Part shown: positions 18,259 through 26,062 of the stretch, in pieces
Position numbering within the stretch: the stretch's first letter is position 1
How the letters are laid out: every line of letters begins with the position of its first letter
NCBI RefSeq assembly: GCF_000689415.1
Contig: NZ_HG322950.1
Location: 3,851,501 to 3,915,500 of the forward strand
Reading direction: 5' to 3'
DNA from: Pseudomonas knackmussii B13
GTDB taxonomy: Bacteria; Pseudomonadota; Gammaproteobacteria; Pseudomonadales; Pseudomonadaceae
Length of the DNA stretch: 64,000 nt
Translations under genes and position numbers: made by a program
Notes under the pieces: generated by a model
Told to the model about the DNA's origin: nothing
The model's input: the letters and a program-made list of their open reading frames with translations, nothing else
The model's database searches: none

Positions 18259-18275
18259 CTGGCACGACGACTGCA
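18259..18275 (+). promoter_or_regulatory. Sigma54 (-24/-12) promoter for the ethanolamine-type permease
   Basis: CTGGCACGACGACTGCA matches the sigma54 consensus YTGGCACG-N4-TTGCW at all but one core position and keeps the exact GG-N10-GC spacing. It ends 43 bp before the permease ATG. The overlapping dyad CACGACG-N5-CGTCGTG (18274-18292) falls over the expected transcription start. Confidence 0.75.
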
Positions 18276-18318
18276 CGACGCTTGCCGTCGTGTCGTTGAC
18301 CCTTCAGGGAGAACCCGC

Positions 18319-19683
18319 ATGAGCACGCAACTCAAACCCACCCTAGGCACCCTGCACCTGTGGGGCATCGCCGTCGGCCTGGTGATCTCCGGCGAATACT
18401 TCGGCTGGAGCTACGGCTGGGGCGTGGCCGGCACCCTCGGTTTCCTGGTCACCACGCTGCTGGTGGCGACCATGTACACCTGCTTCATCTTTAGCTTCAC
18501 CGAGCTGACCACCGCCATTCCCCACGCCGGCGGGCCCTTCGCCTACAGCCGCCGCGCCTTCGGCGAGAGAGGCGGGCTGGTGGCCGGGCTGGCCACGCTG
18601 ATCGAGTTCGTCTTTGCCCCGCCGGCCATCGCCATGGCCATCGGCGCCTACCTCAACGTGCAGTTCCCGGCGCTCGACCCGCGCCACGCGGCGCTGGGCG
18701 CCTATGTGGTGTTCATGACGCTGAATATCCTCGGCGTGAGCATCGCCGCGACTTTCGAACTGGTGGTGACCGTGCTCGCGGTGATCGAGCTGCTGGTGTT
18801 CATGGGCGTGGTCGCCCCGGGCTTCAGCTTCAGCAACTTCGTGCTCAACGGCTGGGCCGGCTCCCAGGGCTTCAGCGGCGAGGCGGTCGGCGGGATCTTC
18901 GCGGCCATTCCCTTCGCCATCTGGTTCTTCCTCGCCATCGAGGGCGCGGCCATGGCCGCCGAGGAAGCCAAGGACCCGAAGAAGACCATTCCCAAGGCCT
19001 ACGTCAGCGGCATCCTGACCCTGGTGGTACTGGCCATCGGCGTGATGCTGTTCGCTGGCGGCGCCGGTGACTGGAAAGCGCTCTCCGGGATCAACGACCC
19101 GCTGCCGCAAGCGATGAAGATGGTGGTGGGCGAGAACTCCGGCTGGCTGCACATGCTGGTGTGGATCGGCCTGTTCGGCCTGGTCGCCAGCTTCCATGGC
19201 ATCATCCTCGGCTACTCGCGGCAGTTCTTCGCCCTCGCCCGCGCCGGCTACCTGCCGCGCGGCCTGGCCAAGCTGTCGCGCTTCCAGACCCCGCACCGGG
19301 CGATCATCGCCGGCGGCGTGATCGGCATCGCCGCCATCTACAGCGACAGCCTGATCAACCTGCAGGGCATGAGCCTGACCGCGGCGATGATCACCATGAG
19401 CGTGTTCGGCGCCATCGTCATGTACATCATGAGCATGCTCAGCCTGTTCAAGCTGCGCCGCAGCGAGCCGGAGCTTGAACGCAGCTTCCGCGCCCCGGGC
19501 TTCCCGCTGGTGCCGGGGATCGCGCTGGTCCTGGCGACGCTCTGCCTGGTCGCCATGGTCTGGAACAACCTGACCATCGCCGCGATCTTCGCCGCCTTCA
19601 TGGCCGTGGGCTTCATCTACTTCCAGCTGACCGCCGCACACCGCGCCAGCGCCCCCGCCGACGCCATGCTCACCGGCGCCTGA
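18319..19683 (+). CDS. eat: Ethanolamine permease-like APC transporter
   Basis: 454 residues with about 12 membrane helices. The N-terminus HLWGIAVGLVISGEYFGWSYG, the PHAGGPFAYSRRAFGERGG stretch (about 70-90) and FLAIEGAAMAAEEAKDPKK (about 200-218) are typical of the ethanolamine permease branch of the amino acid/polyamine/organocation family. It should bring ethanolamine across the inner membrane. No eutBC or ethanolamine-catabolic gene is near. A sigma54 promoter lies just upstream, which suits ethanolamine control in Pseudomonas (EatR with RpoN in P. aeruginosa). AGGGAGA precedes the ATG. The substrate is inferred from subfamily resemblance. Confidence 0.82.
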   Translation: MSTQLKPTLGTLHLWGIAVGLVISGEYFGWSYGWGVAGTLGFLVTTLLVATMYTCFIFSFTELTTAIPHAGGPFAYSRRAFGERGGLVAGLATLIEFVFAPPAIAMAIGAYLNVQFPALDPRHAALGAYVVFMTLNILGVSIAATFELVVTVLAVIELLVFMGVVAPGFSFSNFVLNGWAGSQGFSGEAVGGIFAAIPFAIWFFLAIEGAAMAAEEAKDPKKTIPKAYVSGILTLVVLAIGVMLFAGGAGDWKALSGINDPLPQAMKMVVGENSGWLHMLVWIGLFGLVASFHGIILGYSRQFFALARAGYLPRGLAKLSRFQTPHRAIIAGGVIGIAAIYSDSLINLQGMSLTAAMITMSVFGAIVMYIMSMLSLFKLRRSEPELERSFRAPGFPLVPGIALVLATLCLVAMVWNNLTIAAIFAAFMAVGFIYFQLTAAHRASAPADAMLTGA

Positions 19684-19694
19684 GCCCCTCCCCC

Positions 19695-19717
19695 GGCCCC
19701 GCCGCCGAGGCGGGGCC
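19695..19717 (+). terminator. GC hairpin after the permease gene
   Basis: A 9-bp perfect stem (GGCCCCGCC / GGCGGGGCC, 5-nt loop) starts 11 nt after the stop codon. No T-run follows, so termination may need Rho or be weak. Confidence 0.45.
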
Positions 19718-19781
19718 GCCTCTGCAAGACAAGCCCGGCTGCGGGCGTTATGGTGAAGGCCTGTCCCGATAGGAGAACACC

Positions 19782-19955
19782 ATGCCCTGGTATGCCTGGT
19801 TGATCATGATCCTCGCCCTTGGCTCCATCCTCGGTGGCCTGCTGCTGCTGCGCGACAGCGCCCGCAAGCTGCCGCTGACCGAGGAACAGCTCAAGCGCAT
19901 TCACGAGCGCAACGCCCAAATGGATGCCCAGGACGCCCGCGACGACAAGCGCTGA
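19782..19955 (+). CDS. DUF2897-like small membrane protein (57 aa)
   Basis: 57 residues: one N-terminal membrane helix (WYAWLIMILALGSILGGLLLL, key residues 3-23) followed by a charged amphipathic tail rich in Lys, Glu, Arg and Asp (LRDSARKLPLTEEQLKRIHE). This is the layout of DUF2897 proteins. Function is unknown. A clear AGGAGA sits 6 nt before the ATG, and the frame is closed by TGA. It lies between the permease and the CPBP gene and may have its own promoter in the 100-bp gap. Confidence 0.75.
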   Translation: MPWYAWLIMILALGSILGGLLLLRDSARKLPLTEEQLKRIHERNAQMDAQDARDDKR

Positions 19956-20105
19956 GCCCGTTCTGGCGGCGACCGTCCGGTCACCGCCAACTTTTCCTTC
20001 GTTTTCAAGCACTTTTTCTTACGTCATTTCTGCCATTTGGCTGCGACAGTGGTGGCTCCTGGCCGGTGAATCCGCCTAGACTCCCGCCACTGGATGGAGG
20101 AAATG

Positions 20106-20870
20106 ATGCTTAGGAAGCTCCTACCGCTGTTGCCAGGCGTGCTCCTGCTCAGCGGCTTTGCCCTCGGATTCGTCCACACCCTGGGTCTTTTCATTGGCGT
20201 GCTCTATATCGCCTGGACGCTCTTCGCTGAACGCCACCTGCCCTGGCCGGTGTGGTGGACGGTCAGCCTGCTGGCGAGCTTCGCCCTCGCCGCCCATCTG
20301 CTGCCTGGCAGCGAATCCTGGACGCTATGGCCCTCGCGCCAGCTCAGCAGCGATGCGCCGGCCTACGCCCTGCGCCTGTCCTGGGACAAGGCTCTGGTCG
20401 GGGCGACCCTGCTGGTCTGGTGGCTGCGTCGACCGCCGCCGACCAGCAGGTCGATGGACTACGCCAGCATCGCAGTGATTTGCACGCTGTTCGCCGTGCC
20501 ACTGCTGGCGATCGCCAGCGGCCTGGTGGTGTGGAAGCCGAAATGGCCGGAAGGCCTGTGGATCTGGATGCTGATGAACCTGACGGTCATCTCGCTGACC
20601 GAGGAATGCATCTTCCGCGGCTTGCTGCAGACCGTCCTGGTGCAGCGCTTCGGGGCTTTGGTCGGCATCCTGGTGGCCAGCGTGCTCTTCGGCCTGGCGC
20701 ACCTGCCTTTCAGCGGCAAGTTCGCACTGGTCGCCGGCATCGCCGGCCTGGGCTACGGGCTGGCCCTGCACTTCAGCGGACGCATGTCGATGGCGGTGCT
20801 GCTGCACGCCGCGGTGAACAGCGTGCACCTGCTGCTGCTCAGCTATCCGCTGCACCTGGGCCTGGAGTGA
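20106..20870 (+). CDS. CPBP family intramembrane glutamic endopeptidase
   Basis: 254 residues, polytopic. The three CPBP/Abi motifs are intact in the C-terminal half: SLTEECIFRGLLQ (motif 1 EExxxR), FGLAHLPF (motif 2, His) and LLHAAVNSVHLL (motif 3, His and Asn). Members act as CAAX-type or general intramembrane proteases, or in bacteriocin self-immunity; this one's substrate is unknown. GGAGG at 20096-20100 has best spacing to the ATG at 20106; ATGs at 20094 and 20103 are in frame. It is convergent with atuR, with 3 nt between stops. Confidence 0.83.
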   Translation: MLRKLLPLLPGVLLLSGFALGFVHTLGLFIGVLYIAWTLFAERHLPWPVWWTVSLLASFALAAHLLPGSESWTLWPSRQLSSDAPAYALRLSWDKALVGATLLVWWLRRPPPTSRSMDYASIAVICTLFAVPLLAIASGLVVWKPKWPEGLWIWMLMNLTVISLTEECIFRGLLQTVLVQRFGALVGILVASVLFGLAHLPFSGKFALVAGIAGLGYGLALHFSGRMSMAVLLHAAVNSVHLLLLSYPLHLGLE

Positions 20871-20873
20871 GGC

Positions 20874-21497
20874 TCAGGCCTCCTTGATCACCAGCAGCAA
20901 TGCCTGTTCGGCGAGTTGCTCCAGGGTCACGCTGCCTTCCGGGCGGAACCAGGTGATGGTCCAGGAGAGGGCGCCGGTGAGGAAGCGCCGCAGGATGAAG
21001 GGGTCGGCCGAGCTGTAGCCGGCCACCCGCGCCTCGCCGAGGACCTGCAGCCACATGTCCTCGTAGATGTCGCGCAGGCCGAGGATGTAGGTCTGGCCTT
21101 CCGGCGACAATGAGCGCCACTCGTACACCAGCACCGCCATGGCCTCGCCGGTGCCGCCCATGATCGATTGCAGCTCGCAGCGGATCAGCGCCAGCAGGCG
21201 CTCGCGCACACCCTCGGCATCGGCCAGCGCGGCTCGCATCAGCGCGGTATTGAAGAGGATGGTTTCCTCCATCACCGAGCGCAGGATCTCATCCTTGCTC
21301 TTGAAGTGATGGAAGATGCTGCCGGACTGGATGCCCACGGCGCCGGCCAGGTCGCGCACCGTGGTCCGCTCGTAGCCCTTGCTGCGGAACAGGTGGGCAG
21401 CGGTCTGCAGCAGCTTGCCGCGGGCGCTTTCCGGATCGGTGATCTGCCCGGTCGCCACCAGTTCCAGCATCACTTCGCGGGCCTTTTGCTCATCCAC
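20874..21497 (-). CDS. atuR: AtuR, TetR-type repressor of terpene utilisation genes
   Basis: 207 residues from a GTG start. The N-terminal TetR HTH is clear: AAHLFRSKGYERTTVRDLAGAVGIQSGSIFHHFKSKDEIL (key GYERTTV, GIQSGSIFHHF). The C-terminal half is the ligand domain, expected to bind an acyclic-terpenyl-CoA or acid. It sits divergent from atuA, exactly as in P. aeruginosa where AtuR (PA2885) represses the atu operon by binding inverted repeats before atuA. I favour GTG 21497 because AGGGGAG lies 8 nt upstream; an ATG at 21515 adds six residues but has no good ribosome site. Confidence 0.9.
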   Translation of the reverse strand: MDEQKAREVMLELVATGQITDPESARGKLLQTAAHLFRSKGYERTTVRDLAGAVGIQSGSIFHHFKSKDEILRSVMEETILFNTALMRAALADAEGVRERLLALIRCELQSIMGGTGEAMAVLVYEWRSLSPEGQTYILGLRDIYEDMWLQVLGEARVAGYSSADPFILRRFLTGALSWTITWFRPEGSVTLEQLAEQALLLVIKEA

Positions 21498-21561
21498 GCT
21501 CTGCTCTCCCCTCATCCGCCCACCGGGCGCCAGTGTTCACGACGATTCCGCAATCGCCACG

Positions 21562-21681
21562 CAAGTGCTTGTGCATACAGGTGAAATGTATGCTCGCCGA
21601 GCCAACCGAGCAAGCGCTTGGCCATTACTTGGTTGGGTGTTCTGGCCGAATCGGCACTTTTCAACCAAGCGCTTGCTTGGT
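21562..21681. promoter_or_regulatory. AtuR operator region: three copies of a CAAGYGCTTG dyad
   Basis: CAAGCGCTTG occurs as a perfect palindrome at 21611-21620 and 21666-21675, the second inside the longer ACCAAGC-GCTT-GCTTGGT (21664-21681). A one-base variant CAAGTGCTTG lies at 21562-21571. Spacings are 49 and 55 bp (about 5 helical turns). In P. aeruginosa AtuR binds two 13-bp inverted repeats ahead of atuA; the two perfect copies are the likely equivalents. Confidence 0.75.
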
Positions 21682-21719
21682 AATGTCCGAAACACACTTC
21701 GAACGTTACGGGCAGAACA

Positions 21720-23513
21720 ATGAGCAGAACCGTACGCATCGGTTGCGCCTCCGCCTTCTGGGGCGACACCTCCACCGCCGCCGCCCAACTGGTCAAGGGC
21801 GCGCAGCTGGATTACCTGGTCTTCGACTACCTCGCCGAGATCACCCTGTCGATCATGGCCGGGGCGCGCCTGAAAGCGCCCGAGGCCGGCTTCGCCACGG
21901 ACTTCGTCGAAGTGCTCGCGCCGCTGCTGGGCGACATCGCGCAGAAGAAGATCCGCGTCATCAGCAACGCCGGCGGGGTCAACCCGCAGAGCTGCGCCAA
22001 GGCGCTCGCGGCGGCCTGCGAGAAGGCCGGGGTGAGCCTGAAGATCGCCGTGCTCGAAGGCGACAACCTGCTGCCCCAGGCCGCCGATCTGGCCAAGGCC
22101 GGCACCACTGAAATGTTCAGCGGCGCCCCGCTACCGCCCATGTGCGTCTCGATGAACGCCTACCTCGGCGCGCCGGGCATCGTCGAAGCGCTGAAGCTTG
22201 GCGCGGACATCGTCATCACCGGCCGCGTGGTCGACAGCGCCGTGGTCAGCGCCGCGCTGGTGCACGAATTCGACTGGGCCTGGAGCGACTACGACAAGCT
22301 GGCCCAGGCGGCGCTCGCCGGGCACATCATCGAATGCGGCGCGCAGTGCACCGGCGGCAACTTCACCGACTGGGAAAGCGTGCCGGACTACGAGCACATC
22401 GGCTTCCCCATCGTCGAGGTGCAGGCCGACGGCGACTTCGTCGTCACCAAACCCGCCGGCACCGGCGGCCTGGTGACGACGCTCAGCGTCGGCGAGCAGA
22501 TGCTCTACGAGATCGGCGATCCGCGTGCCTACCTGCTGCCCGACGTGATCTGCGACTTCACACAAGTTCGACTGCAACCTGCCGGCGCCGATCGCGTCTC
22601 CGTCAGCGGCGCCCGCGGGCTGCCGCCGACCGCGCAATACAAGGTCAGCGCCACCTATCCCGACGGTTTCCGCTGCACCGCGAGCTGCCTGATCGCCGGT
22701 ATCGACGCGGTCAGAAAGGCCGAGCGGGTCAGCCAGGCGATCATCGCCAAGACCGAAGAAATCCTCATGGAGCGCGGCTGGGGGCCCTACCGCGAGATCA
22801 GCGTCGAGCTGCTGGGCAGCGAGGCCACCTACGGCCCCCACGGCCGCCGCGAAGACACCCGCGAGGTGGTGATCAAGGTCGCCGTGCGCCACAGCCGCAA
22901 GGAAGCCCTGGTGCTGTTCTCCCGCGAGATCGCCCAGGCCGCCACCGGCATGGCGCCGGGCCTGACCGGCATCGTCGGCGGCCGGCCCACGGTGTACCCG
23001 GTGATCCGCCTGTTCTCCTTCCTGGTCGACAAGTCTCGCTGCGAACTGGCTGTGAGTGTCGGTGAGGAGCGCCATGCGCTCGCCCTCCCGCAGCTGTCGC
23101 ACTTCGATCCCGCCTCGCTGGCCGATGCGCAGGAAGCGCCGGCCGCCCAGGGCCAGGCCACGGCCAGTGTGCCGCTGGTGAAGCTCGCGGTGGCGCGCTC
23201 CGGCGACAAGGGCGACCACAGCAATATCGGCGTCATGGCGCGCAAGGCGGAATACCTGCCGTGGATCGCCGAGGCGCTCAGCGAAGGCGCGGTGGCGGAA
23301 TGGATGCAGCACGTACTCGACCCGCAGCATGGCCGCGTCAGCCGCTGGTATCTGCCGGGCACACACAGCCTGAACTTCCTGCTCGAACACGCGCTGGGCG
23401 GCGGCGGCGTCGCCAGCCTGCGCATCGATCCGCAGGGCAAGGCCTTCGCCCAGCAGTTGCTGGAATTCCCGGTGGCGGTGCCGCAGGCCATCGCCGATGA
23501 ACTCAAGCCGTAG
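21720..23513 (+). CDS. atuA: AtuA, acyclic terpene utilisation protein (DUF1446 family)
   Basis: 597 residues. Residues about 4-450 are the AtuA/DUF1446 domain (IGCASAFWGDTS at the start, then YLAEITLSIMAG and ISNAGGVNPQSCAKAL). Residues about 490-590 are the small AtuA-like C-terminal domain (VARSGDKGDHSNIGVMARK). AtuA is needed for growth on citronellol/citronellate in P. aeruginosa, but its reaction is not settled. It is the first gene of the operon, behind the AtuR dyads. The ribosome site before this ATG is weak (CGGGCAG). Downstream, atuB starts 13 nt after its stop. Confidence 0.92.
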   Translation: MSRTVRIGCASAFWGDTSTAAAQLVKGAQLDYLVFDYLAEITLSIMAGARLKAPEAGFATDFVEVLAPLLGDIAQKKIRVISNAGGVNPQSCAKALAAACEKAGVSLKIAVLEGDNLLPQAADLAKAGTTEMFSGAPLPPMCVSMNAYLGAPGIVEALKLGADIVITGRVVDSAVVSAALVHEFDWAWSDYDKLAQAALAGHIIECGAQCTGGNFTDWESVPDYEHIGFPIVEVQADGDFVVTKPAGTGGLVTTLSVGEQMLYEIGDPRAYLLPDVICDFTQVRLQPAGADRVSVSGARGLPPTAQYKVSATYPDGFRCTASCLIAGIDAVRKAERVSQAIIAKTEEILMERGWGPYREISVELLGSEATYGPHGRREDTREVVIKVAVRHSRKEALVLFSREIAQAATGMAPGLTGIVGGRPTVYPVIRLFSFLVDKSRCELAVSVGEERHALALPQLSHFDPASLADAQEAPAAQGQATASVPLVKLAVARSGDKGDHSNIGVMARKAEYLPWIAEALSEGAVAEWMQHVLDPQHGRVSRWYLPGTHSLNFLLEHALGGGGVASLRIDPQGKAFAQQLLEFPVAVPQAIADELKP

Positions 23514-23526
23514 GACGAGAACGACA

Positions 23527-24402
23527 ATGGCATACGACTCGATCTTCAAACCCGGCCTGTTCGCCGGCCAGACCATCCTCGTCACCGGCGGCGGCAGTGG
23601 CATCGGGCGTTGCACCGCCCATGAACTGGCGGCGCTCGGCGCGCATGTCGTGCTGGTCGGGCGCAAGGCGGAGAAGCTGGAGAAGACCGCCGGCGAGATC
23701 GTCGAGGACGGTGGCAGCGCCAGCTGGCACAGTTGCGACATCCGCGACGAGGAGGCGGTGAAGGCACTGGTCGCCCAAGTGCTCGCCGAGCGCGGGCCGA
23801 TCCACCACCTGGTCAACAACGCCGGCGGCCAATATCCCGCCCCGCTCGCCTCGATCAACCTCAAGGGCTTCGAGGCGGTGGTACGCACCAACCTGGTCGG
23901 CGGCTTCCTCATGGCTCGCGAAGTTTTCAACCAGAGCATGAGCAAGCACGGCGGCAGCATCGTCAACATGCTCGCCGACATGTGGGGCGGCATGCCCGGC
24001 ATGGGTCACTCCGGCGCGGCGCGTGCCGGCATGGAGAACTTCACCAAGACCGCCGCCATCGAGTGGGGCTACGCCGGCGTGCGGGTCAACGCGGTGGCAC
24101 CGGGCTGGGTCGCCTCCAGCGGCATGGACACCTACGAAGGCGCCTTCAAGGCCATCATCCCGACCCTGCGCGAGCACGTTCCGCTCAAGCGCATCGGCAC
24201 CGAATCGGAAGTCTCGGCGGCCATCGTCTTCCTGCTCTCCCCCGGCGCCGCCTTCATCAGCGGCAACACCATCCGCATCGATGGCGCCGCCAGCCAGGGC
24301 AGCCGCGCCTTCCCGCTGGCCAAAGGCAAACCGGGACAGAGCCGCTCCTACAACGGCTTCCACCGCGCCTATCTGCCCGATGTGCTGAAGGACCAGGAGT
24401 AA
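23527..24402 (+). CDS. atuB: AtuB, short-chain dehydrogenase/reductase-type protein with altered catalytic residues
   Basis: 291 residues. The Rossmann dinucleotide motif TGGGSGIG (20-27) and NNAGG (97-101) are intact, so NAD(P) binding is expected. The usual Ser-Tyr-Lys set is not: aligning the AARAGM segment on the YxxxKAGL region places Leu149, Ser162 and Arg166 at these positions. The overall pattern (VNMLADMWGGMPGMGHSGAARAG, key residues 147-168) resembles 2,4-dienoyl-CoA reductase-type members, which also lack the standard Tyr. A reductase or isomerase step on a terpenyl-CoA is therefore possible but unproven. The ATG at 23527 follows GGACGAGA; atuC starts 3 nt after the stop. Confidence 0.9.
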   Translation: MAYDSIFKPGLFAGQTILVTGGGSGIGRCTAHELAALGAHVVLVGRKAEKLEKTAGEIVEDGGSASWHSCDIRDEEAVKALVAQVLAERGPIHHLVNNAGGQYPAPLASINLKGFEAVVRTNLVGGFLMAREVFNQSMSKHGGSIVNMLADMWGGMPGMGHSGAARAGMENFTKTAAIEWGYAGVRVNAVAPGWVASSGMDTYEGAFKAIIPTLREHVPLKRIGTESEVSAAIVFLLSPGAAFISGNTIRIDGAASQGSRAFPLAKGKPGQSRSYNGFHRAYLPDVLKDQE

Positions 24403-24405
24403 AAG

Positions 24406-26022
24406 ATGCCGGTCATCCCATCCGAAATCGACAGCCAGGGCGAAGACTTCGCCCGCAACCGCGAGGCCATGCTGGCCGCCGTGGCGAGCTTCCGCGAGGT
24501 CGAGCAGAAGGTGCTCGACAAGGCCGCCGAGGCCAAGCCCAAGTTCGACAGGCGCGGCCAGCTGCTGCCGCGCGAACGCTTGAACCTGCTGCTCGACCCC
24601 GGCGCGCCCTTCCTCGAACTCTGCTCGCTGGCCGGCTACAAGCTGCACGACGACAAGGACGGCACCCAGGCCGGCGGCGGCATCATCTCCGGCATCGGCT
24701 ATGTGGCCGGCGTGCGTTGCCTGGTCACCGCCAGCAATAGCGCGATCAAGGGCGGCACCATCTCGCCGACCGGGCTGAAAAAGACCCTGCGCCTGCAGCA
24801 AGTCGCGATGGAGAACAAGCTGCCGCTGATCGCCCTCACCGAGAGCGGCGGCGCCAACCTCAACTACGCGGCGGAGATCTTCGTCGAGGGCGCGCGCGGC
24901 TTCGCCAACCAGGCACGGATTTCCGCTGCCGGCATTCCGCAGGTCACAGTGGTGCACGGCTCGTCCACGGCTGGCGGCGCCTACCAGCCGGGGCTGTCGG
25001 ACTACGTGGTGGTGGTGCGCGGCAAGGCCAAGATGTTCCTCGCCGGCCCGCCGCTACTGAAGGCCGCCACGGGCGAGATCGCCACGGATGAAGAACTGGG
25101 CGGCGCCGAGCTGCACGCCCAGGTCGCCGGCACCGCCGAATACCTGGCCGAGAACGACGCCGACGGTGTGCGCCTGGCCCGCGAGATCATGGCCGCGCTG
25201 CCGTGGAATGCCCAGCTGCCGGCCCGCGTGGCCAAGCAGTGGGACGAGCCGCTGTACCCGGCCGAGGAACTGCTCGGCGTGGTCCCGGCGGACGCCAAGA
25301 AGCCCTACGACGTACGTGAAATCATCGCGCGCATCGCCGACGGCTCGCGCTTCCTCGACTTCAAGAACGAGTTCGACAGCCAGACCGTCTGCGGCCACCT
25401 GCACATCGAAGGCCAGGCCTGCGGCCTGATCGGCAACAACGGCCCGATCACCCCGCAAGGTGCAGCCAAGGCGGCGCAGTTCATCCAGCTGTGCGAGCAG
25501 AGCAACACGCCGATCCTGTTCCTGCACAACACCACCGGCTTCATGGTCGGCACCGAGTCCGAACGCCTGGGCGTGATCAAGCACGGCTCGAAGATGATCC
25601 AGGCAGTGGCCAACGCCACGGTGCCCAAGCTCACCCTCGTCGTAGGTGGGTCCTATGGCGCCGGCAACTACGCCATGTGCGGCCGCGGCCTCGACCCGCG
25701 CTTCATCTTCGCCTGGCCGAACAGCCGCACCGCGGTGATGGGCGGCACCCAGGCCGGCAAGGTGCTGCGCATCGTCACCGAGGAAAAGCACGCCAAGGAG
25801 GGCAAGGAGCCCGACCCGAAGATGCTCGACATGCTCGAACAGATGACCGCGCAGAAGCTCGACGCACAGTCCACCGCGCTCTACGGCACGGCGAGCCTGT
25901 GGGACGATGGCCTGATCGACCCGCGCGACACCCGCCGGCTGCTCGGCTACCTGCTGGACATCTGCGCGGAAGCGGCGGTACGACCGCTGAAGAACAACAG
26001 TTTCGGCGTGGCGCGCTTCTGA
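24406..26022 (+). CDS. atuC: Geranyl-CoA carboxylase beta subunit (carboxyltransferase)
   Basis: 538 residues, the normal length for a methylcrotonyl/geranyl-CoA carboxylase beta subunit. The carboxyltransferase N-half contains RGQLLPRERLNLLLDPG and ALTESGGANLNYAAE; the C-half has FMVGTESERLGVIKHG, GGSYGAGNYAMCGRGLDPRF and MGGTQAGKVL. With AtuF it transfers CO2 from biotin to the gamma-methyl of cis-geranyl-CoA, making isohexenylglutaconyl-CoA. CAGGAG precedes the ATG by 5 nt. Assignment to the geranyl rather than methylcrotonyl enzyme rests on its place in the atu operon. Confidence 0.93.
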   Translation: MPVIPSEIDSQGEDFARNREAMLAAVASFREVEQKVLDKAAEAKPKFDRRGQLLPRERLNLLLDPGAPFLELCSLAGYKLHDDKDGTQAGGGIISGIGYVAGVRCLVTASNSAIKGGTISPTGLKKTLRLQQVAMENKLPLIALTESGGANLNYAAEIFVEGARGFANQARISAAGIPQVTVVHGSSTAGGAYQPGLSDYVVVVRGKAKMFLAGPPLLKAATGEIATDEELGGAELHAQVAGTAEYLAENDADGVRLAREIMAALPWNAQLPARVAKQWDEPLYPAEELLGVVPADAKKPYDVREIIARIADGSRFLDFKNEFDSQTVCGHLHIEGQACGLIGNNGPITPQGAAKAAQFIQLCEQSNTPILFLHNTTGFMVGTESERLGVIKHGSKMIQAVANATVPKLTLVVGGSYGAGNYAMCGRGLDPRFIFAWPNSRTAVMGGTQAGKVLRIVTEEKHAKEGKEPDPKMLDMLEQMTAQKLDAQSTALYGTASLWDDGLIDPRDTRRLLGYLLDICAEAAVRPLKNNSFGVARF

Positions 26023-26062
26023 TGCGCCCACAAGGCATTCAGGTCCAGGAGGAAAACAACAA

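Noticed and set aside
22131..24002. 623-codon minus-strand open frame opposite atuA-atuB
   Set aside because: Same reason: shadow of conserved genes, no ribosome site, no recognisable domain.
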